Source of the DNA: Hemicentrotus pulcherrimus
Taxonomy: Eukaryota; Echinodermata; Echinoidea; Camarodonta; Strongylocentrotidae
NCBI GenBank assembly: GCA_003118195.1
Contig: BEXV01000106.1
Location: 49,219 to 113,218, forward strand
DNA length: 64,000 nucleotides
Direction: 5' to 3'
Shown here: piece after piece, positions 41,001 to 55,400 of the stretch
How positions within the stretch are numbered: position 1 is the stretch's first letter
Layout: every line of letters starts with the position of its first letter
Program-made: the position numbers and the translations under genes
Notes under the pieces: model-generated
Databases searched by the model: none
What the model was told of the DNA's origin: nothing
What the model saw: the letters and a program-made list of their open reading frames with translations, nothing else

Positions 41001-44000
41001 TATGTAACATTCAAAATGCACCTTTTTGCGTCTTTAGAATGCCCATATCTAAAGCCATATCTATATTTAAAAAAGGCTTTGCGTTTATCAACTTCTAACT
41101 TTGCCTGAAAGACATTAGAGAAACCTAATTCTAGCCAAAAATTTAGTCGATAAAAGCAACCAATAATACACAAATTGGCAAAATAATAGATGCAAGGATA
41201 CATTTAAAAAAAGCACACCTAAATTTAAGCCTAATACTACACCCAATTACAGTTCTTACTATACGTCTTGGATGAAATAAAGTCTGGAGAAAATGCTGGC
41301 AGCGCAATTGTTGAGTCACCGGATGATAGTAGCTTTATGAGGTGAGTTCACCATCCCTTGGGATTAGGATACGTGTGCAACATTTAATTCTTGTTACTAT
41401 TATTCTTACAGAGAAAAGTGGAGATGTTGAAATAAACGGTGAAAATGGGGATGCAGGCAATGATTCCAAGCTGACTGATGTCCAAGAGGACGATGATGAG
41501 GAGAGTGATGAAAGCGACGATGAGGAAGCTCTCAGTAAGGAAGAAGCGCTCAAAAAGCTGCAGGAAAAGAAAGACAGGGTAAGCTGGATTTTGTAATATA
41601 ATATTTGGAGTATTTAAACTACCCACTTTATCCCTTAATTGTCACTGGTTGAGGTCTATGAAAAACAACATATTTATCAAGAGGTGAAAATGTTACATGC
41701 ATCCGTGTATATATCCAGAATTAAATGCAGTTAGACAAATTTTTGAAAACATTTTTCCCAACAGCGATATTTATTTTGTGACAAATTTCACATCCCCCAA
41801 AAGAAAAGCAAAATATATTCAGCCACATGTAGGATCTTGTGTCTGATATCAATTGTATAAACCCCAACTATGGTTTCTTGAAATACTATTATATGCAGCA
41901 GAATAAGGATTATATCTATATTGGGTTACATTTCCATTAAAGGCATTGTTCAACAATGCTTCCAGTTTTACACTTCTGAGATGCATGGCCCTACGTGTTA
42001 TCAGTGTCTGTGATATGGTATAATGTTGAAGCCCTAAAAAAAGGAAAATTCATTGAGTGACCAGTTTTACCATACTCATTTTCCCTAATAGACTGTAGTG
42101 TTATAAAAAAAACCTGTTCAAAACTGTATGGCAAACAGTATTTGACATTTCTAATTCCAATCATAAATATCTTGCTAATCAGACAGACGATCGTCTTGTA
42201 AAAGACATGGGATTTCTGACTGACCTAAAGGTTAATAAAGTATGATCGCAGCTTGAGCTAAATCCAGGATTTTGTTTAGAATCCGAGCCAAAGATACCCA
42301 ATCCTTTAGCTTCGGTCTTTGGTAATGGACCATATTACTTACTCATGACAAAACCAGAGAATATACAAGATAAAACCCATTGGAAATACATGTTATATCA
42401 GAGTAAAACTGTCTCACCCAAGTTATGACATACATGTACCAACCATGGTTGACCATTAACTGACTGTATTTCATTCATGTACAGGGTACAGCTGGTCAAG
42501 AAGCAGAGGCCGGAGCTGAGATGTCAGCCTTGGTCAATTACGTCCAGCCGGTCCATTTCTCAACTTTTGAAGGGTCAGAGAGTAAGTCAGCAAATATCTG
42601 TATGATGTTCGAAAAAACTAAATCATTACATTATACAAATTAATTGTGATAAGCTGCAAATCAATGATAGTAAAGGTCACCAGCTACAACAAAAATGATT
42701 TTGTGTTTACGTGATAGGTGCCATGTCATTATTCTCTCTACAAATTTGAGGTTAGAAAAATATTGCAAAGTTAAAACACTTTTTCAATATGACACAAGCA
42801 GACTAATCAATTGTTCTAAGCTACTAAAAACATGGCATTTGATTGACTTAGAGCAAATTTGAAATCCGACACTTGTTATTGAGGAAAAGTTTTATGAAAC
42901 AGATCCCAGGGCCCCCATATTATAAACAGTTCATATCAATCACAACTTATTTGCAATTGATATCAATCATATGTATGTACATAAGAGTAAGAGATAGGAG
43001 AGTGCAAAATTGCGATTGATCCCAATCAATCGCAACTGTTTATAAGTTGGGGCCCAGGACTTGTCTATCCATAATCTAATGCCCTATACACAGGTCTCAC
43101 TTCTGCTTAGAACCAGTTACTAGATATTCTTTCTAGATGAATACAACTCTTTATTAGAGCAAGATCATGTGTTTCTCATTCTTTTGTTTGACAGAGAGAA
43201 ACCACAGCTATGAGATCTCATCATTTGTGGAAACTTCAGCCATGAACAGAGTCAAGGAAAATCCTGTTGAATTCGTCAAGTATCCTTTGAAAATTATCAA
43301 TACAAACATCATCATCAATGACTATTGGATCTATATGATGTCCTTTCCACAGGATAAGGCACTGTCCCTTAGTCTAATAATAGATCATAAAGAATGGTTT
43401 TGTTAAATTTTCAAATACAGAGGAAGCATGGTTGACATAGATGTGAAACTTTGATCAAGTATCCGATATAATTTTCTATCATCAAGGACAGTATGGGACC
43501 AAAGCGATTTTGACAGAAAAGACAATCATGATTGTTTTGGAGATGTACGGATCCAGCCTGCTGATACGACCAAGCGAGCAGTTCGTAGCTATTGATTAGG
43601 TAGACACATCAGCAACGCAAAATACAAGATAACTCCATATCCTATCTGTGGGATAAAATTACAATTATGCAGTTTGCATTCTGGACGTGTCTTTTTGTTC
43701 CACTGCATTTTGCTAAGTTACCTTAAAGGAAAGTTTTAATGTAATACTTTGTGTATTGGACAGGCTCAGATAGCCAACAGTACTTATGAGAATACATGAT
43801 TATCTCTCATCATAGAGGAAAGCAACATTCAGCAGATTCTTGTTGATGCCTTATTACACTATGCACTTTAGCCATCTCCAAATAGACAGCTTCCTCCTCT
43901 GTAGCTTCCTTGAGATTGAGTTCTTAACTCTGCGTTTCCAGAAGATGTAGGGAATGGGATTTGTAATTAGGTCCTCAATGGTTGGAAGCTTGTACACAGC

Positions 44001-46441
44001 CAGAATACCTTTCAGGCTTTTCAGTGAGGGAGTGCCAATGCTGAGGGAGTGCCAATGCTGAGGGAATGTAGAAAAGTTTGATGCTCGAATCTGGTGGACT
44101 CGAGGTCCAGAAGTTGGCCAAGCACCAGTAGTTTCTCTTGGTCAATTTGTTGGCTGATTGGTATGAGGCCTGTTAGGAGGGATACACTCTCATTAGCAGC
44201 TGTGACAGGAATGCCGAGGATACGCTTGAATAAATGGGTCTGTGCCAGTTTAGTTTGGATAACATCGACTTATTGAGGTGTAAGATAGATGTTCCGTAGA
44301 GCATCCTGGGGATGCAGTAGATGTTCCAAAGGCGTACTGAGAGGAGAGGGACAAGACCTAGCATATGGGCTCCTGCATCGCAGAGGGCGTAAAAGGCATT
44401 AAGACCCTTTGAGATGATGCAATCAGTCGGGTCAGTCTGTGATGATGTCTTTGTGATCTCAAGATGAACGTGAGAGTCTTTACGGAATATAGTGAGATCA
44501 CCCAATGTCCTGTTGGCTATCAAAATTACAAGAATTCATCACCACAACTGCACTCATGGTGGGGATGATTTTGTAGGGCCATTCTCTTGTGTAAGCTTAG
44601 GTTGCCGTGATCATCTCTTGCAGCTGTGATGGTGTGTAGCTGATCAAGGCGACATCGTCGGCAAGCACAATGAAACTGGAGTAGCGGCCGTTGATCATGC
44701 ATCCTAGCTAGCTGTCTCTGAGCTTCTTGACCAGACCATCAATGAACAGTGTATATAGCGTGAGATAAAGGACTCAACCTTGAAGGACACCCAGTTGAAT
44801 TTGGATGGAATGTGTGATCCTTCTATCCTTGGCTTTCCATTCCATTATAGAGGTTGTGAATGATGTGCTGGATATACAGATCAGCTTCAGATTTCCTTAG
44901 CTTATGGAGTAAGCCAAGGTACCATACATTGTCAAATGCTTTCTCTGCATCCAGGAAGCAAATGTACAAGGGTCTCGTTTTAGCTCCTGTGATCTTGATT
45001 GTGAGTTGGAGGCACAATGCAGTCAGTTGGCATGAGAAGCCTTTGCGGAAGCCAAACTGTAGTACATGTAGGTCGGGATGACTTTGATGGACAGCTGTGC
45101 CTCAAGGCAAAGCGTGATGCAGGTTTCAAGCAACTTCGTGAGCGTTGGAGTAAGTGTGATGCCACGGTAGTTGCATGGATCCTCAGTGCTTTTTCCCTTG
45201 CCTTTGTAGAAGGGCAGTATGATTCCTGTCTTCAGTGATTTTGGGCAGTGTCCACTTTGTGTAATTGAATTCAGGATGAGGAGTAGGAGTCTTTGGTATG
45301 TTCTGAGCTAACATGGTCAATGCCACTGGTTTTGCCTGGCTTGAGTGAATCTATGGCAACCTGGAGCTCTGGAAACTTTTTCATTTCATTTATTGACCAT
45401 TAAAAAAAGAAATATATACAGAAACATCAATACAATAGATGAAGAATATCAACAACATAAAAAAGTAATAATGGCCAGGGCCCCTGAGAAGCAAGACTGC
45501 TTGTAATCAGGACCCTACATACAAGCACATTATAATAGAAATATAGATTTAAATGCACGCACACACGTACAAGCACACACACACACACATACACACACGA
45601 CAGAATGGAGAAAAGATATAAGAGGAAGGAAAAATACAAGATAAATAGCTACGAAGAGAGATCGAGATTATTTAAAGATTTGAATAAATAAAGCTTGCAC
45701 AATGCTTTGAATCTGAACAGTGTTGTGCTATTTCTTATGTCACTACTCAACAAATTCCATTCTTGTACCCCTATGAATCTGATTGAATTACGAACAAAAT
45801 TAAGCTAGAGAAGGGTTTATGTAAATCTTGATGTTGTCTTGTTGAATTAGTATGAATCTTTGAGTTAGTTTGAAACATGTTAGAAAATTTTTCTGAAAGG
45901 GGGCCTTTATTATATTCAAACATAAATATCCAGGTATTCAATCTTATGAGTTCAAATAAAGGCATAATTTTGTATATAACAAAAAGTGGCGCGCTTGGAG
46001 TCATATTATGGGAATTAGTCAACAGACAAACTGCCTTCTTTTGTAAAATAAACAATTTTGATAAGTCTGATTTGCAAGTACTGCCCCAAATTATAAAACA
46101 ATAGTTTAGATGAGGAAATAATATACCGGTAGAATAATATAGAATAATAGATATTAAGTAATATTCTGAGGGGTAAAAATCCTTAAGTCTATACAATACA
46201 CCACTACATTGGAGTAATTTACTACAAAAATGATCAATATGTTTTTTCCAATCTAAATTTTCTTGGACAGTTACACCTAAAAAGTCAGACGTGATGGCAC
46301 TGGTATGTCGATGGGTCATTTATACAATTTGATTCAATGTCTGGAAAAATGGAGTGTATTTGGTGGATCAGGATTGTTATCCTACTTGGGTTTAACTCTT
46401 TATATGCCACACAAATAATCTCCCTGTGCCACATTGTATAC

Positions 46442-46476
<35 letters not shown>

Positions 46477-49400
46477 CATTAAAAGTCCACTCCAAATTTT
46501 ATTAAACCGAAACGGAAATTCTTTTTGCCCAATTGATCATGAGAGCCCGGCAGCCATTGAGCAGCGCCAGATCGACATTGCTCTATCCCTTATTGTTGAA
46601 TGCCAAACAAGGTAGCAACAACTCCCATCTTTTAATGTCTTTTGGTATGACGCGGCCGAGGTTCGAACCCACGACCTCCCGGTTGTGAGGCGGACGCTCT
46701 ACTGACTGAGCCAACACTCCGGTATCATTTGTCATGGAATAGATATACTAAATGCTTCAAGATTATTGAATTGTTTTCAATGCAAGATTAATGTATAAAG
46801 CTGTTGAAAGCGCTATCTATGAACTAAATCAAGACTGGAATTTTGTCACTTTTCAAAGCCATCATGTTGTGCAAAGTAATCCTTCCATAAGTTGGTACCT
46901 ATTGTTTTATGCAAGAATGCACATGTGGCAAACTAACAACCATGCAGAGAGTTGGAGGAAGCAGCCAAAGTTATAATGGGTCTGGATGAGTGGTCTTTGA
47001 AAGCAGTCTGTTAGCATTTCTTTAACTCCCTACACCTCAGCTACAACAAGAGACAATTGTCTAGGATCTACCCTAAAGGAACCAGAGTAGACTCAAGTAA
47101 CTTCATGCCTCAGGTATACCGTAAATAGCAAATGCATCATTTTATTTTAATAGTGTATACAAATACCATCTCAACTATTTTATGTTAACCCTGATAATAA
47201 TGAAACATTTTTTGTATAGCACATATTAAACACATTATCAAAATGCCATGTCTCTATGCGCTTTCTGGAGCCAAATCAAAATACTTTTCTAGATAATTTT
47301 TTAAAATTTGTATTGTTGATTACATTTTACTAGTGAAAAGTAAAAGATAATAGGCTGAAAAATGAAGTGAAGATATTACTTGATGTTTAAATAAATATAT
47401 TGAATTTACATCTAAGTGACTTCATTCTGAAATAAAATATTTTCCAGTTTTCTAAATATTATGTTTATTATATCTCCTCTAGATCTTTTGGAATGTTGGT
47501 TGCCAGTTGGTTGCTCTCAACTACCAAAATCTTGGTAAGTGCCTTACATTCTCATTATTAATAAAAAGCGACTGTAACATTGTTGAAGATTCATGAAAAA
47601 AATGCCTAATATTTGTTTGAAATGTACTTATTATATTCCTCCTTCTGTACTAAGCCTCTAACATGCCCAAATTCCTGATTTTTTTTTCTTCTCAAACCAC
47701 AAAGATATTTATATTTTTGAATTTTTTTCTTGATGAAAATAGACATAAGGCAGCCTTTAAAAGATCTTTCAACACTTAAATGTCTGGAATGGAATTTATA
47801 TTGAAATGTAATTACATTGTAACAATAAAGTTGGGAGAATTCAGGAATCAATCAGATCAGTTTTTCCACAATTTTTATCACTCAAACTTTCAGATTATTT
47901 TTGATTGTACATCTAGCATTGAAGTCACTACCTTATCACCATTTTCTCTGATCTGAACAATGTTACCAAGTCCCTTTAAGAAATGTATTTGTGACCTGAC
48001 AATATCTCATTCATCACATATCACTCAAGTTGCACTAATATGTTTCTCTGATTTTCCTACTTTCATTCAAAGCAACTTGTTGTCCATAAAACCTTTTAAT
48101 TTAATTAGTTTGTTTCCCTTTCAACCCATACATGTATATTGAAACAGTAAATTTTACATTACATGTTTACAAATGTTATATTAATTTCACAAAAGCATGA
48201 TATATAGCAACAGTTAAGCTCTAAAATACCAAAACCACACAGAATAAATACAGTGTATGCTGACCTTCTTTTAAAATAAAAAAATAAAAACATGCTGAAA
48301 AAAAGAGCAGTTTGCTTTCAAAACTCAAAAGTTTAATTACACAACAATTTTTTGAAGTACATATATATGTATTTACTTTTAGTATCCTGGTCTGTTCAGA
48401 GGAAAATTTGTTGAATTTAAATGTGTTTTTTATTTACTGAATCTCTCCGTTTCTGTTTACAGATCTACCAATGCAACTGAATCTTGGTCTGTTCAATCTG
48501 AATGGCAGAACAGGATATATCCTTAAACCTGACTTCATGCGAAGAAAGGACCGCCATTTTGATCCCTTTGCTGAGTCCACCATGGATGGCATTGTAGCTG
48601 CTACCGTAGAGGTCAAGGTTAGTGTCAGAGGTCAAAAGGCCAAACCACACAAAGGTTTTATAAACTCCTGGCCGTGAGGTTTACCAACCTTTATGATAAA
48701 TTAAGTTTCATCAATCTTGATTATCAACTTGGTTCTTTGTCTAATTCTCCAGAAGAGTAAAAAATCTTTGGAAACGTGTACTTATCTTAGTTTCTGGAGA
48801 GAAAAAAAAAATCTGTTCTCAGCCCAAACCTCAGTTTGTTGTTGCTATTATTAGCCAAGAATAAGTTACAGTAGAGATTAAATGAATGGAGAAAAATGGC
48901 TTAAGTGCAGAAAATGGGACTAAATGAAAATTTGATAGGACGCTTCATGTAAAAATCTCTATGTGGCACTTCATATTATGTACTAAAGTAGAAGTTTTGT
49001 TATACATTAGCATGCCTGGTACAGTATATGTATCACAAATATTTTTTTGTAGCTTGTTTTAACTTGATAACTGTTTGATATTGCAGGTGCTATCTGGCCA
49101 GTTCTTGAAGAAGGTTGGAACATACATTGAGGTGGACATGTTTGGTCTACCAGCAGACACAGTAAGGAAGAAGTATAAGACTAAGACTATCAACAATACT
49201 GGAATCAACCCTCAGTATGAAGATGATGGCTTCATCTTTCCCAAGGTGAGAAAGAATTTTCATCTCATTCTCTAATCTCAAATAATTTCTGCGCTTCATG
49301 GAAATGGCACAGGATCAAACTTGCTCATCAATGTTTTTTTTATTTGTGTTTATTTATCCTTCAAGAAATATTGGTTAATTACAACGTGTTAACTATGAGT

Positions 49401-52400
49401 AACCGATTAAGGTTTGGTTTTTGAACTAATATCCACTTCATATATTGTGGATCATGGTGAAGAGTTTATGTTCCTCTTGTTAAGTCCGTTCCCTAGTCTT
49501 GATATCACATTTTCACCTTACATTCCATTCAAGCTCTTCAAGGCGGTTCACATTTGCATCGTGTATTTGAGGCTCTATCGTTGCATTATTTTAATAGTGG
49601 TCCCTAGATTATTTATCACAAATGTGCCTCATACAATCCATGATCAAAATTACTCTGTTTGATTCTCTGGTTTGATTAAAATCGCCTGACTTCTTTTTAT
49701 GAGTTTCTTCCATTGAATATTTCTTTCAAAGAACAGTGTGATATGTAATATGTTACATTATGTTAGTATTTAACTTCCCATTTTTTTATTTGGTTTCTAG
49801 GTTATCATGCCTAAACTAGCTATGTTAAGAATCACTGCATATGACGATAACAACAAACAGATTGGACATCGTATTCTACCGGTAGAATCACTCAGACCAG
49901 GTAAGGTATACAAACTCCTTCATTCGACATAAGCTGGATTTGTCAATTAATAATTCCAGGAAGCCTAGTACATACATGAGGGTATCTAGCCAATAGATGT
50001 AGTGAAGGTACTCGCTATCTCCGTTGAAAATTCAATCCAAAAGGTCATGAGAAGAATGTTTAGATAGAGATTGAGATAATGAATTCTTTGGAAAACACTC
50101 CTTCAAGATATTTACATTTTAAGATTCGTTTATAAGTAGTATGAATAGAATGCTTATTTTTCTTATTTAAAAAATCAATAGATATCATGACTTTAAATCA
50201 TTGTTTAGATATCAAACAATACTCTTAGTAGAAATGTTGTGGTCTAGTAGATAAGTCGCTGGACTGTAGATCAAAAGGTATGGGTTCAAATCTTAGCCCA
50301 GCACTAATGTCCAATTGCAAGACGTTGACATTTGCCACTCTCTACCCAGATGTAAATGGGTACTTGATATGCTTTAGTGCTAGAAACTTTGACAGCTTTG
50401 CTATAACCAGGGAAGTTTTGTCTAAGCCCCATAAGAATCACTGCATGACGGATATGAGGGCTGTGTAAGTGGCAATTATTGATGAAAATATGACTGTACA
50501 CTATGGGTATTGGGTATGATTAGAAGGTCTATATCTTGGCTTCAAGGCCATGGGAATGTTCTTAAACCCATTCTCTCATCCCAACTCGCAGGGTATCGTC
50601 ACATCCCTCTGCGTAATGAGCTCTACCAGCCTCTCCTCATGCCATCAGTCTTTGTCCACATCAAGGTCAAAGACTACGTGCCCGTTGGTCTGGCAAACTT
50701 TGCAGATGCTCTGGTCAATCCTATCCAGCATCAAATCAAGATGGATGAACAGGTCAAGATCAGGACAGAAGCTCTCTCAATTCTCTTGGAAGAAGCGAAA
50801 TTGATGGAGGAATCAAAAGAAGCTGCAGTTGAGGACAGTCCTGATGATACAGCTAACACCTCCACACCGGTAGGGCATATTCAGGAGAGGATTCAATATA
50901 TAATAATAACAATGAATCATTATGATTATAAGAATGAACTAGATTTAAACAGCACCTTATCTAAAGGATAATTTTCTTTAATTACAGTATTCCCATAAAA
51001 GTAAACACTGTGCATTATTAGCTTTGTTATTTCCCAAGGTTTATCTGAATACCATGACAAATGTCCACATTTCTTTCTTCAGGAACTCATTAATTACACA
51101 AGGCAGATTCCACATTTAAATATCAATGTCTTGCAAAATAAAGTACTTGCAGCAGCTGGGATTCAAGCTCTGACTAGTTGCACCTTTGTTGATCCATCGG
51201 TCAATATGACTTACATTCTGGACAGAGGATGAATTCTGACTCTCAATTTATCAAACTGAATCCACTTTATACATGAACAAATATGTGCTCTAAGTCGTGC
51301 AAGAAGAACAACAAAAATACCAACTTAAAGGCAATTTGTTTGAATGAAAACTGAATGCCGTCCGATGATTTTGGTTGTGTTTGTAGGAGCCCAAAAAAGA
51401 CGAGACCGGTGAGGGATCAAGTTCACCTGAGCAGGAGAGTAAACCTCCAATAGATAATTCTGCCATAGCTGAGGGGACACCAAGTAACAAACCCCTAGAA
51501 AATGCTAGGCTGGAGCAGCTAGAGAAGAGGGACAGCGTTGAAGCGTTGCCCCCGACGATGAAGAAAGCATCCAGGCCATCGAGACAGTCAGGTGAGTTGG
51601 TGATGGAGGGATAGAAAGATTATATGGAGAATGTAGGAAAAAACTCTTATTGACATGGGCTAAGAAATACATTTGATATGCAAATGACAGATAATCAGAA
51701 TTAAAGGTGTGTAAATCATAATCTGGACATCAGACAAGTGCTAACATTTGACGATACCAATACACTCAAGGCCTAAAGAATTTGAGTGTAGTAGGAATGT
51801 AAGTAGTCAGCCACATTTGAAATGAAGAAACTTTAGTCAGCATATCTTTTAATCAATTCCTATCCCAAAGTGTATTGATTGCTTTGCATTGCATTTGTTT
51901 GATGTGTTAAAAGCTACTACTAAAAAAAAGAGAAACGGACTCTTTTGCATGCATTTCTATTCACTGTACTTAATACTGTCTTAGTTAAAATTAGCAGGCA
52001 TCAAAGTCCTTACCCAACAACTCTTTTATCCTTGTTGAAATATCTAGAACTTTGCCTTCCACAGCCATCCAACCATGATACATGTAGTTTGGCTCAAAAT
52101 ATAAATTAAAAGAAACAGTTCCAATATTGAATAGAGTTGTATAGTTCCATTCCCTACCTCATACCTTTATTCATGCTAGTTATAGGCCCTTTTCCTTGTT
52201 ATTCAATCATAAATCTACTCTCCTAGCCTAGCTTGATTATCATCATTCAAAGAAAGAATGAAGGAAGTGTATGCATCCTTTGGCAAAGAAGAAAAAGATC
52301 ATTATTTATGGTTTGAACAGAATGTTTTGAGGCAAGTTTATATTATGAATCAGATTTTAAACAAAATCATGTCATGAAATTTGAAATAGATTTTAGACTC

Positions 52401-55400
52401 ATTTCATTAAAAAGCCGGAGATTATATTAAGTTTGATATCTTTAAGTAGTGTATTGCATTGAATAGATCTTTAGGGTTGCATGTTTAATAAACACTTACG
52501 CTGTATGAACATTTTGATATAAACTGAGTTTTTTAAGACATCAGTAAGTTTTCAGAGATAGACAGGTACTCATTGATTTGATGATTATATTTTGCAATTC
52601 TACAATGTATCCATGTAAGTATGTGGGATCACACATTGCTACCTTACCATTGTTCAAAATGAGACAGTTTGGTCCAAATTGAGTTGATAAAGCAAGTGGT
52701 ATTCTTTGGATTTCAAATGAAGCAGCACTCCCTGTAATCTTTAACATTGATATTATCAATTTTACTGTTTACCATACAATGAATTAGAAACTCAACTTCA
52801 GATCTTAATGAGCCAATTGCAACCAGAGGGTAAGTTGGTCCATCTATTAGCCAAACCAAACCAAGCAATGGTATTGCCTTTTACTTTGTCTTGCTCAGAA
52901 AATCAACAACATATAACCATTATTCATTGTTATTAGTACCATCTTTTATTTGTTACTGTAATTATCAGGGTCAGATTTGAATGTGCAGATACCCCTCAAA
53001 TCATCCAGATCATCGAGATCATGTTTGAAGTGAATCAAAGGAAAGGGGTTTATCGTCATGAATGTCTCCAAGTGGTGGCGGTTCTTTGTCTCTATTTATT
53101 ATTTGGTGTTTTTGAAGTTGGAATAAAAAGAAGTTCCTTTCAAACTGACTTGCAGGTTTTCTGCCGCCTTACACGCTCCCTACATTAATTAAGAAAAGAA
53201 GAAGTTATACCTCTCAAAAGCCTTTCTGTTTAATGTCTATGCTGACATCTATGTGCTGATAACAATAACATTTTATCCAATCTGCTGCATCTATAAGACA
53301 TTAAGAAGCATTTAACATAAAACACCTCAAGTTGCCGTTGCATTGCCTCCATGAACACGCTTTACTTAACATTGAAAGCTTTTTGGCTTCACTCAACAAA
53401 ATTTTTGGCTACACTTATAAACTAAAGCATTCCGCTTTAAAATTAGCGCATTTCAGTGAAGCCTTTAATAACTATTTCTGTACAATGAAATCAATTTTTA
53501 TCCAAATGATGGAATTCCTTTATTTCCTGCCAACTGACCCGTTGTTTTATTTTTTATTTATTTTTAAGGTGACATCAACAGAAAAAGATTTTTTTCTTCT
53601 CACAGATCACTCACATACTTTATTAGATTTATTTTTGTTTGATGATATAATTTGTTGATTTCAATATTGATTTGGTTTTATTATTTCCTACATTTATCCC
53701 ATTTTCATCCATCATTTCCCTACCCCTTATTACAATCGCCCATGCAAGCAACAGTTGTGGCTAAAGACAGCACTGGAAGTAGCACCAGCAGCGGAGGCTT
53801 GCTAAGGTCCGTTTCGATGGGAACGGCTCAGTTCGAGGCTAATGCTTTCTCAGGATTTCACAACCAAAGCATCCGAAGCCGCAGCACTCCCAACCTGGTC
53901 CCACAAGGTCTGCATCATGTTGCCATGGTTACGCATCTATTCATGTTTTTCTGATTCCCACACACATTGATGTTGATAACTTTCCACTCTGACCCTTCTC
54001 ACTACAGTTTACTATTGTGATGGAATGTTTTATGTTTGCTCTTGTCCTCTCCAAAGTGTTAGTATTGTATCCTATAAATGTCATCAATGTGATCTAGTAT
54101 TGATTGGATGATACATATTCCTGCATTCAAAAATAAGAATCCCACAACACGGTTCCTGGCTTCCCCCTAAACAATCGTACATTAAAAAAGAAAAACATTT
54201 AAATGTATGCACTCTTTAATATATCCCTGAATATGATGTCCCTCCATATTTTAAGAATACATGTATGTCTCATGCATGTTTTTCCCTAAAGTCTATAATG
54301 TCGTAACTCAAGAACAAGTAAGTTCAAATTTATCTTTCCGTCAGAGATTAAAAACAAATAGTGTTGGCAGGTTATCTCGATCTCTTTGCAGTGCGTGCTG
54401 TTGCTGTGACTTCTTTTAGAGCTTGTCTCTGTGTTCAGCTTCCTTTCAACTTCATCAATTTTTTTATTCATTTACAATTACAGTAATTGTTTAGACTGGA
54501 CATCTATCCCACCTCCATTCTTCATGCATGTTGATTTCAAATTCACTTTTCTGTTCATATAATAAACACAAACTTGTATGCAAACTGTTCCTTCATTTAT
54601 ATCTCTTCTGCATGAGTTTGAATTAACAACATCAAAGAGTGTGTGAAACTTCTGCAAATTGCATCCTTTCTTTCCTACTTAGACAAGCTTGTTGCTTGCT
54701 CGCACAAATTCATGAAATCAATCTATGCTATAAACATTTATAACATGAGCACACTTCTTAGACATATATGGCACATGTTTAGAATGAAGAATGAGACATT
54801 AGGGCTTGTATGATAATTCAATTGCAAATATGATTTCTGCTATTGCTGTTGAAAGTTAATGCAAATTGTGCTATGTGAATCTTGTGTACATGTATGATGC
54901 AGTAGCTACATGTACCCTTTCTTTTTCAGTAGAGTAAATTATATACAATTTTGAAGAAAAATAAAATATGAATGAAACTTGAAATTGGTAGGAACAAATT
55001 GTGTATGAGCCATGTAGAAATGTTCTTTGTTACACCACAGTCACTTCACTAACTGACTCCATACCGAATCCCAAACGACCGATTCTTGGTCACTTGGTGC
55101 AATGTATTGTTTGTATGGTCTGTTATCAGTCTGGTGTCAGTCTGGTGTCAGACCGGTGTCAGACTGGTGTCAGTCTGGTGTTTATCTGGTGTCAGACTGG
55201 TGTCAGTCTGGTGTCAGACTGGTGTCAGCCTGGTGTCAGTCTGGTGTTGGTCTGGTGTCAGACCGGTGTCAGTCTGGTGTCAGACTGATGTCAGACTGGT
55301 GTCAGTCTGGTGTTGGTCCGGTGTCAGACTGGTGTCAGCCTGGTGTCAGCCTGGTGCCAGTCTGGTGTTTGTCTTGTTGGTGTGACTGGGGTATTACATG

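Larger units (their letters stand above)
38050..41411. other. Intron 18
   Basis: AT-rich. Contains a poly-G stretch (38796-38816), a hairpin repeat copy (39570-39650) and a probable repeat (about 40672-41240) in which GCGTTTATCGA-like words recur. A frame at 41253-41340 with a perfect donor does not fit the phase and was rejected. Confidence 0.55.
43280..47040. other. Intron 21, mostly retrotransposon debris
   Basis: Holds two minus-strand LINE fragments (about 43880-45365 and 45375-46440) and a SINE (46442-46716). 43280-43880 and 46716-47040 show nothing recognisable. Confidence 0.7.

Noticed and set aside
41253..41340. Open stretch reading [19 protein letters not shown] with a perfect donor AG|GTGAGT
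   Set aside because: It exits in phase 2 and creates a stop when joined to exon 19; no acceptor gives phase 1 to 1. May be a decayed exon.
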